Part shown: in pieces, positions 5,944 through 9,328 of the stretch
How the letters are laid out: each line of letters begins with the position of its first letter
Position numbering within the stretch: position 1 is the stretch's first letter
Assembly: GCA_002338125.1 (NCBI GenBank)
Contig: DDHN01000010.1
Location: 1-9,328, forward strand
Reading direction: 5' to 3'
Length of the DNA: 9,328 nucleotides
Source: Patescibacteria group bacterium UBA1875
GTDB lineage: Bacteria; Patescibacteriota; CPR2; UBA1875
Notes under the pieces: generated by a model
What the model was told of the DNA's origin: nothing
The model's input: only the letters and a program-made list of their open reading frames with translations
Database searches by the model: none
Program-made: the position numbers and the translations under genes

Positions 5944-6821
5944 TATGTCCTTACCTTTTGCTCTTTGGGGCAAAAATGTGTCCCTCGTCCACCAATTTTA
6001 ATTTTTTCGATGATTACTCCATCTCGGGGGCATTGTTGACCGTTCCTTTTGTAAACAGCAAGTTTGTTTCCGTAACTTCCTTTGGCTCCCTTGGTATCTC
6101 TGAAATCCGAAGTGGAGGTTCCCCTATTATTAATTGCACAAGTAAGTATCTCTCTTGTTTTTTTAATTATAGCTTCTATCTCTTTATCGGTTAACTTATT
6201 TGCTTTTGTTAGTGGGTGAATCTTAGTTTTCCAAAGAATTTCATCTGCATAAATATTACCTATTCCTGCAATAATGTTTTGATCCGTCAAAACTTTTTTT
6301 ATGGCTGTTTTCTTGCTACTAAAAACCTTCAAGAGATACTCTTTGTTAAAGTTCTTTGAAAAAGGTTCAGGGCCGTAAGAATCAAAAAAATTTTTAAGTT
6401 CATCTGCTGATAAAAGTTTAATATATCCAAATTTTCTTAAATCTGAAAAAGCTAATATTTTATTGTTATCAAGCCAAAATATTGCCCTAATGTATTGATT
6501 AAATGAATCTTTAAGTTGCCCTTCTTGAGCTTCCCAGTTCCCATGTTTATCAACTTTTTTTGTATCCGGTTCTACCAATAAATGACCGGTCATCTTCATA
6601 TGAAGTAGCAAATGGTAATTATTGGAAAGCGCAATAGCTAGGTTTTTTGCTCTTCTTGTAACTCCAATTATTTTTTCCCCAATTATTTTTTGTTTGGCTT
6701 TATCTATGTCATCGCCTTGAAAAATTTTTGGCCATAAAAAATTTATATCTAAAATCTTTGCTCCAACAATTTCAGCTTGAAGGTCATTTTTTATCGTTTC
6801 TACCTCAGGAAGTTCAGGCAT
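5943..6821 (-). CDS. mutM: Formamidopyrimidine-DNA glycosylase (Fpg/MutM) with altered zinc finger
   Basis: MutM removes 8-oxoguanine and ring-opened purines from DNA and cleaves the AP site. The N-terminus MPELPEVET supplies the catalytic Pro2 and Glu3. K59 (RRAKNL) matches the conserved beta-strand Lys, HMKMTGHLL (74-82) holds the void-filling Met, and DLRKFGYI is at 127-134. The helix-two-turn-helix GIGNIYADEILW (186-197) contains the DNA-contacting Asn189. R279 in GGRGTHFC is the zinc-finger Arg. The C-terminal finger keeps its spacing and first and third cysteines (C264, C284), but the second and fourth are Asp267 (CPRD) and Glu287 (CPKE). The length of 292 residues is slightly above the usual 270-275. 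The start overlaps the DJ-1-like stop as TAATG, with GAGGA upstream as Shine-Dalgarno. The family is certain; zinc binding is in doubt. Confidence 0.95.
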   Translation of the reverse strand: MPELPEVETIKNDLQAEIVGAKILDINFLWPKIFQGDDIDKAKQKIIGEKIIGVTRRAKNLAIALSNNYHLLLHMKMTGHLLVEPDTKKVDKHGNWEAQEGQLKDSFNQYIRAIFWLDNNKILAFSDLRKFGYIKLLSADELKNFFDSYGPEPFSKNFNKEYLLKVFSSKKTAIKKVLTDQNIIAGIGNIYADEILWKTKIHPLTKANKLTDKEIEAIIKKTREILTCAINNRGTSTSDFRDTKGAKGSYGNKLAVYKRNGQQCPRDGVIIEKIKIGGRGTHFCPKEQKVRT

Positions 6822-7354
6822 TATCTTAGTCCTCGTTTTGGATCAATGTATGTAAGTGATTTTACCAAACTATCGGCAAAATCATCTTTTGCTTTAACCC
6901 CTTCGCTGGTCAATATGTTGCCATCAACTTCTACGCCGCTACCGGTGTAGTAAGCACCGGCTGACTGAACTCGGGATATTAAATCAGGGCTTGCGGTAAC
7001 CTTCTTACCGGTTATTACTCCGGCATATATCAAAAGTTCTACTGCGGCGCCAATTGCGGCAATTAGTTTTCGCTCGTAATAAAAATTTCTGATCATATTT
7101 ATGATAGTTGAATCTGCTAAATATTCTTCAATACCTCTGCCTCCGATAAAGACTAGAGCATCGTAATCTCCGGGTTCAACAAAACTGACATTAATGTCAG
7201 GATTAACAATTAATCCAAAATGGCCTTTGGCTTCGGTGTGATGGCTTGAACCAATTTGAACATTACAATCTGCTTTGACAAGTTTATTGTAAACAGCTTC
7301 AAACTCTTCATCCCGAAAACGGTCGTGAGGTATTACAAGTAATACTTTTGTCAT
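6821..7354 (-). CDS. DJ-1/PfpI-family protein lacking the nucleophilic cysteine
   Basis: The 177-residue protein has the class I glutamine amidotransferase-like fold of the DJ-1/PfpI family. KVLLVIP begins the first strand, followed by the acidic helix DEEFEAVYNKL (15-25), which holds the usual conserved Glu. YDALVFIGGRG follows at 64-74, KLIAAIGAAVELLIYAGVITGKKVT at 96-120, and ILTSEG at 147-152. Family members normally carry Cys at the nucleophile elbow (AAICHGP); here it reads AAIGAAV, with Gly102 in place of Cys. The only Cys is C30, away from that site. Protease, deglycase or glyoxalase chemistry is therefore unlikely, and a binding or structural role is possible. It is the first gene of the operon with mutM and holA. 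No Shine-Dalgarno precedes the ATG; a consensus TATAAT lies 6 nt upstream. Confidence 0.85.
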   Translation of the reverse strand: MTKVLLVIPHDRFRDEEFEAVYNKLVKADCNVQIGSSHHTEAKGHFGLIVNPDINVSFVEPGDYDALVFIGGRGIEEYLADSTIINMIRNFYYERKLIAAIGAAVELLIYAGVITGKKVTASPDLISRVQSAGAYYTGSGVEVDGNILTSEGVKAKDDFADSLVKSLTYIDPKRGLR

Positions 7355-7360
7355 AAATTT

Positions 7361-7389
7361 ATTATAGATAAGAAAAGGTGTTATTGTAA
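7361..7389 (-). promoter_or_regulatory. Leaderless promoter of the DJ-1-like/mutM/holA operon
   Basis: On the minus strand, the -10 is a perfect TATAAT (7361-7366) and -35 TTACAA (7384-7389) lies 17 bp upstream. Six bases separate the -10 from the ATG at 7354, placing the predicted start on or beside the A of ATG. There is no Shine-Dalgarno. Confidence 0.7.
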
Positions 7390-7393
7390 GGGA

Positions 7394-7624
7394 CTAATTA
7401 TTATTTTTTCTTTTTTTTAAAAAAGTTAGGGGAGCAGTTACAAACAATGAATAAAGCAGTGTCCAAATCAAAACACTTTTCCAAAAAGAAATATTTATTA
7501 TAACCAAATATAAATTCCAAATAATAGAATTGTTAATGTCATAACCAAATATAAGGTACCAAATAAACCCAATAACAATAGATATTAAAAATGCCAATAT
7601 AATTGACCAAGCATAAGCCTTCAT
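7394..7624 (-). CDS. Small hydrophobic membrane protein, function unknown
   Basis: This 76-residue protein matches no family I recognise. A strongly hydrophobic segment spans about residues 6-27 and a second about 49-69, with an aromatic, Asn/Ile-rich stretch between. The tail is basic (KKRKNNN). The positive-inside rule suggests that the C-terminus faces the cytoplasm and that the protein is a helical hairpin in the membrane. A promoter with the same geometry as its neighbours (-10 ending 6 nt before ATG) supports a real gene rather than a chance frame. It is read toward the DJ-1-like gene with a 39-nt gap and away from the tRNA pair. Confidence 0.55.
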   Translation of the reverse strand: MKAYAWSIILAFLISIVIGFIWYLIFGYDINNSIIWNLYLVIINISFWKSVLIWTLLYSLFVTAPLTFLKKRKNNN

Positions 7625-7630
7625 ACATAT

Positions 7631-7659
7631 AATGTAGCTTTTCCTATTATAATAGTCAA
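7631..7659 (-). promoter_or_regulatory. Leaderless promoter of the small membrane protein gene
   Basis: On the minus strand, -35 TTGACT (7654-7659) and -10 TACATT (7631-7636) have a 17-bp spacer. Six bases separate the -10 from the ATG at 7624. An AGGA lies about 17 nt before ATG, too far to be a normal Shine-Dalgarno. Confidence 0.55.
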
Positions 7660-7675
7660 ATATTGTTTTTGGCGA

Positions 7676-7704
7676 TTGCTTATTTTTTAATTATAAGTTA
7701 AAAT
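7676..7704 (+). promoter_or_regulatory. Promoter of the tRNA-Arg/tRNA-Ser unit
   Basis: -35 TTGCTT (7676-7681), 17-bp spacer, -10 TAAAAT (7699-7704). The predicted start near 7711 is a few bases before the mature tRNA-Arg 5' end at 7718. It is divergent from the promoter of the small membrane protein gene. Confidence 0.6.
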
Positions 7705-7717
7705 ACCAAAGCTACTA

Positions 7718-7793
7718 GCGCCCGTAGCTCAGGGGATAGAGCGTCTGGTTGCGGTCCAGAAGGTCGCAGGTTCGATTCCTGCCGGGCGTACCA
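7718..7793 (+). tRNA. tRNA-Arg, anticodon GCG
   Basis: A complete 76-nt cloverleaf. Acceptor GCGCCCG pairs with CGGGCGT (first pair G-U). The D-arm is GCTC/GAGC with the GGATA that gives the A20 typical of arginine tRNAs. The anticodon stem TCTGG/CCAGA encloses loop TTGCGGT, with anticodon GCG at 7751-7753. The T-arm is GCAGG/CCTGC with loop TTCGATT. The discriminator is A and CCA is encoded (7791-7793). GCG reads CGC and CGU directly, where most bacteria use an ACG (inosine) anticodon. Confidence 0.95.
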
Positions 7794-7798
7794 GTTGG

Positions 7799-7888
7799 GG
7801 TGGGATGCCGGAGTGGTTGAACGGGGCGGTCTCGAAAACCGTTATATCCATAAGGATATCGGGGGTTCGAATCCTCCTCCCACCGCCA
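7799..7888 (+). tRNA. tRNA-Ser, anticodon CGA
   Basis: A complete 90-nt class II tRNA, 5 nt after tRNA-Arg and surely co-transcribed with it. Acceptor GGTGGGA pairs with TCCCACC. Anticodon loop CTCGAAA has anticodon CGA at 7833-7835 (reads UCG). The long variable arm has stem ATATCC/GGATAT. The T-loop is TTCGAAT, the discriminator is G, and CCA is encoded (7886-7888). The variable arm and G73 are serine identity elements. Confidence 0.96.
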
Positions 7889-7940
7889 GAAAATAGGTTA
7901 TTTTTGCGGAAAAAATAATAAAAAAATCAACTTTTTTTGG

Positions 7941-7994
7941 CTCTATAAAGCTAAAATGTAAAAAATGTTCCACGTGGAACATTTTATTATTTAG
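7941..7994. repeat. 54-bp imperfect direct repeat, left copy
   Basis: Aligned without gaps to 8866-8919, 46 of 54 positions agree. The shared block runs from a near-palindromic CTCTATAAAG through an A-rich stretch to the parS-like core, then TTTTA and the stop codon of the minus-strand gene. The copy lies between tRNA-Ser and the end of the helical-repeat gene. Confidence 0.8.
7966..7981. other. parS-like ParB-binding site, left copy
   Basis: TGTTCCACGTGGAACA is a perfect 16-bp palindrome. It differs at one position from the parS consensus TGTTNCACGTGAAACA (G for A at position 12). It starts 77 bp after tRNA-Ser and 6 bp from the stop codon of the helical-repeat gene. As RNA it could also form a 10-bp hairpin followed by U residues, so a terminator role for that gene is an alternative. 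Confidence 0.7.
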
Positions 7995-8847
7995 CGATAT
8001 TTTGTAAGTAATTTAGGCGTTTTTGGTAAATATTTATCTTTGCTGTATTATTGTCCAATTCGGCATAGAAAATTGCTCGTCGATAAAGCTCTTGGTTGGT
8101 AATTTGACAATTTATTGCCTTTTCGATTTCAAGTAGCGCTTTTTTATAATCATATATGTTGTTGAAAGCCTCAGCCTTCGATAAATGTTTCTCAATTACG
8201 CAATCCTCGATGTTATCAAGTAAATAAAGCGAAATATTGTTAAAATTAAAATCTCGATAAAGTTTAGCGACTGTTAGGGTTAATGCGTCAGAATTTCCAT
8301 GTTTTTCTGTTAAGAGCTGTATTTTTCTGCCAATTTCGGTATCAGTTTTATATAATGTGAAATTATTTAGTGCGATCATTCTTAATTGTTTGCCAAGAGA
8401 TGTTTTAGGATCAGCTTCTATAATAATAGCGTTATCAGGTTCTTCACTAAATTTAATGTAATTTGTTAGCTCAAGGTAAATGTCCTGGTCCTCAACATCT
8501 TCAAGATAACTATATGCTAGATGAAAATCATTATTTTCGATAGCTGCTTCCGCAGCTTTGATAGGGAAATTAGTATCGTAAGACAAAAAATTAATTATTG
8601 TTGCGGTTTCATAACCTTCATTTTCAAGCAATTTCTGCACTAAAATCCTCGATAAGTCGGTTGTAGGGTTCACAAGAGTAGCTTCAAGTAGGTGTGAAAG
8701 CTTTTGGGTATCGAGATACTGATTATAATAATGCGTAGCGGCATCTATTCTCTGGTTGTTCAAATATTTTAATATTTGATAATTAGATACCCCAACACCG
8801 ACGATCATTAGTGAGAAAAGGGCGATAAACAGTATTTTTTTTGCCAT
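7987..8847 (-). CDS. Membrane-anchored helical-repeat (TPR-like) protein, function unknown
   Basis: I do not recognise a family. The 286-residue product starts with MAKK and a hydrophobic segment at about 5-21, an uncleaved anchor or signal peptide; there is no lipobox Cys. The rest looks all-helical, with TPR-like helix pairs. Examples are AEAAIENNDFHLAYSYLED (about 99-117), LTVAKLYRDFNFNNISLYLLDN (about 191-212) and KAEAFNNIYDYKKALLEIEKAI (about 224-245). This suggests an extracytoplasmic protein-interaction domain. The start is well supported by AAGGAG (8853-8858 on the minus strand), 5 nt before ATG. A parS-like repeat lies at each end: the right copy falls between valS and this gene, and the left copy covers its stop codon. 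No strong promoter is visible in the 61-nt gap after valS, so read-through from valS is possible. Confidence 0.75.
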   Translation of the reverse strand: MAKKILFIALFSLMIVGVGVSNYQILKYLNNQRIDAATHYYNQYLDTQKLSHLLEATLVNPTTDLSRILVQKLLENEGYETATIINFLSYDTNFPIKAAEAAIENNDFHLAYSYLEDVEDQDIYLELTNYIKFSEEPDNAIIIEADPKTSLGKQLRMIALNNFTLYKTDTEIGRKIQLLTEKHGNSDALTLTVAKLYRDFNFNNISLYLLDNIEDCVIEKHLSKAEAFNNIYDYKKALLEIEKAINCQITNQELYRRAIFYAELDNNTAKINIYQKRLNYLQNIAK

Positions 8848-8865
8848 AAAAACTCCTTTTTTCCT

Positions 8866-8919
8866 CTTTATAAAGCCAAAATATTAAAAATGTTTCACGT
8901 GGAACATTTTAGATTTTAG
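8866..8919. repeat. 54-bp imperfect direct repeat, right copy
   Basis: Partner of 7941-7994, offset by exactly 925 bp. It begins with the palindrome CTTTATAAAG (8866-8875), contains the parS-like site and extends over the valS stop codon. A T-run followed by AAC-like flanking sequence beyond the left edge is also shared if small gaps are allowed. Confidence 0.8.
8891..8906. other. parS-like ParB-binding site, right copy
   Basis: The plus strand reads TGTTTCACGTGGAACA and the minus strand TGTTCCACGTGAAACA. The latter is the published Bacillus subtilis parS sequence and fits the consensus TGTTNCACGTGAAACA with no mismatch. The site lies in the gap between valS and the helical-repeat gene. As an RNA hairpin it has a C-A mismatch near the loop, which makes it a poorer terminator than the left copy while being the better ParB box. 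Confidence 0.8.
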
Positions 8920-9328
8920 GCCATTCGGAGACAATCAAAGGCTTCTTTTCATCTAAATTCTGCCAAATTGCCTCTGTTACAAAAGGTATAAATGGGTGTA
9001 ATAATTTTAATGAACCTTTCAGAACATAGTTTAGGGCATATTGAGCGGCTGCCTTATCGCTTCTATTGTTTCGGATTCGCTCTTTAGCTTTTTCGATGTA
9101 ATAATCACAAAAATCATGCCAAAAAAAGTTATATAATGCTTCTTCACAGTGTTGGAAATCATATTTTTTGATATAATTATCAACCTTTTTAACATTTTCG
9201 TGAAATTTATCAATAATTTGAGTATCTTCTTGAGCTGCTATTTTTTTAAATTGATTTTCGTTAATCTCTTGGTAATCTTCGAGGTTTATCATTACGAACC
9301 TTGAAGCGTTCCAAATCTTATTTGCAAA
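8909..9328 (-). CDS. valS: Valyl-tRNA synthetase, C-terminal 139 residues (5' end outside window)
   Basis: The frame enters from the right edge with FANKIWNASRFVM, the start of the class I valyl-tRNA synthetase anticodon-binding helical domain (ValRS signature K(L/I)WNASRFV). The domain continues with the DYYIEKAK region and LKLLHPFIPFVTEAIWQNL, the conserved 'LHPfmPFiTEeiWq' motif. The protein stops right after VSEWPKI. Well-studied ValRS enzymes continue well over 100 residues further, ending in a coiled-coil arm that contacts the tRNA; that region is absent here and no open frame in the next 60 bases restores it. The ATG at 9292 is internal, since the same frame continues upstream of it to the edge. 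The stop codon falls within the right-hand repeat. Confidence 0.9.
   Translation of the reverse strand, partial: FANKIWNASRFVMINLEDYQEINENQFKKIAAQEDTQIIDKFHENVKKVDNYIKKYDFQHCEEALYNFFWHDFCDYYIEKAKERIRNNRSDKAAAQYALNYVLKGSLKLLHPFIPFVTEAIWQNLDEKKPLIVSEWPKI

Noticed and set aside
5944..5973. Upstream ATG adding 10 residues (MPQRAKGKDI) to HolA
   Set aside because: The downstream ATG has the Shine-Dalgarno, gives the family-typical MIYLLYG start and forms the TAATG junction with mutM.
5600..6001. 133-residue open frame on the plus strand
   Set aside because: It is antisense to holA and the end of mutM, both identified with high confidence. Its Phe/Ser-rich composition is typical of a shadow frame.
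6942..6960. Inverted repeat CCGGTG/CACCGG
   Set aside because: Short 6-bp stem within the DJ-1-like coding sequence with no following T-run; likely coincidental.
7889..7940. Possible terminator after tRNA-Ser in A/T-rich DNA
   Set aside because: Only a 6-bp AT-only stem (AAAATA/TATTTT) is seen, with no proper T-run after it; not convincing.
7966..7981. parS-like palindromes interpreted only as intrinsic terminators
   Set aside because: The left copy could form a hairpin with a U-tract for the minus-strand gene, but the right copy has a mismatch in the stem while matching the ParB box exactly. A terminator alone does not explain this; a dual role remains possible.

Overview
This 9.3 kb window is AT-rich, densely packed bacterial chromosome. 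It carries housekeeping genes in short or trimmed versions: TruB without a C-terminal PUA region, ValRS without its coiled-coil arm, and a 302-residue HolA. Many genes have their own promoter close to the start codon. No in-frame TGA is read through in the long frames and truB ends in TGA, so the standard bacterial code fits and the Gracilibacteria-type code (TGA = Gly) does not. The small genes, odd active-site variants and gene set suggest a Candidate Phyla Radiation (Patescibacteria) bacterium. That is inference; no rRNA or other phylogenetic marker was tested.

Layout, left to right. Positions 1-4595 hold five minus-strand genes, listed here from left to right, which is the reverse of transcription order: RNase J (cut by the window edge), a family 4 uracil-DNA glycosylase, a Cas4/RecB-like PD-(D/E)XK nuclease, TruB and a DHH phosphoesterase. 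Positions 4596-4721 contain back-to-back promoters. The rightward one drives rpsT (S20), the only plus-strand protein gene. A symmetric terminator at 5008-5036 separates rpsT from holA, which is read toward it. Positions 5035-7354 are a coupled minus-strand operon (DJ-1/PfpI-like, mutM, holA) with TAATG stop/start overlaps. A 76-residue membrane protein follows on the minus strand, then tRNA-Arg(GCG) and tRNA-Ser(CGA) on the plus strand. The right end holds a membrane-anchored helical-repeat protein and the 3' end of valS, both minus strand.

Two things stand out. First, two ParB-box (parS-like) sites lie 925 bp apart, one at each end of the helical-repeat gene. The minus strand of the right one reads TGTTCCACGTGAAACA, the Bacillus subtilis parS sequence. 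The sites sit inside a longer 54-bp imperfect repeat, which suggests that this region is a chromosome-partitioning or origin-proximal locus. Second, four genes (truB, the nuclease, the DJ-1-like gene and the 76-aa gene) have a sigma70-type -10 element exactly 6 nt before ATG and no Shine-Dalgarno sequence. This predicts leaderless mRNAs, whereas operon-internal genes use ordinary Shine-Dalgarno sites.

Several enzymes lack a residue that is normally a ligand or catalytic group: MutM (two of four zinc cysteines), the DJ-1-like protein (nucleophilic Cys), the DHH protein (motif I His and the GGGH motif) and the uracil-DNA glycosylase (fourth Fe-S Cys). I see no CRISPR array, transposon, prophage or toxin cluster. 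No intergenic stretch exceeds about 130 bases.
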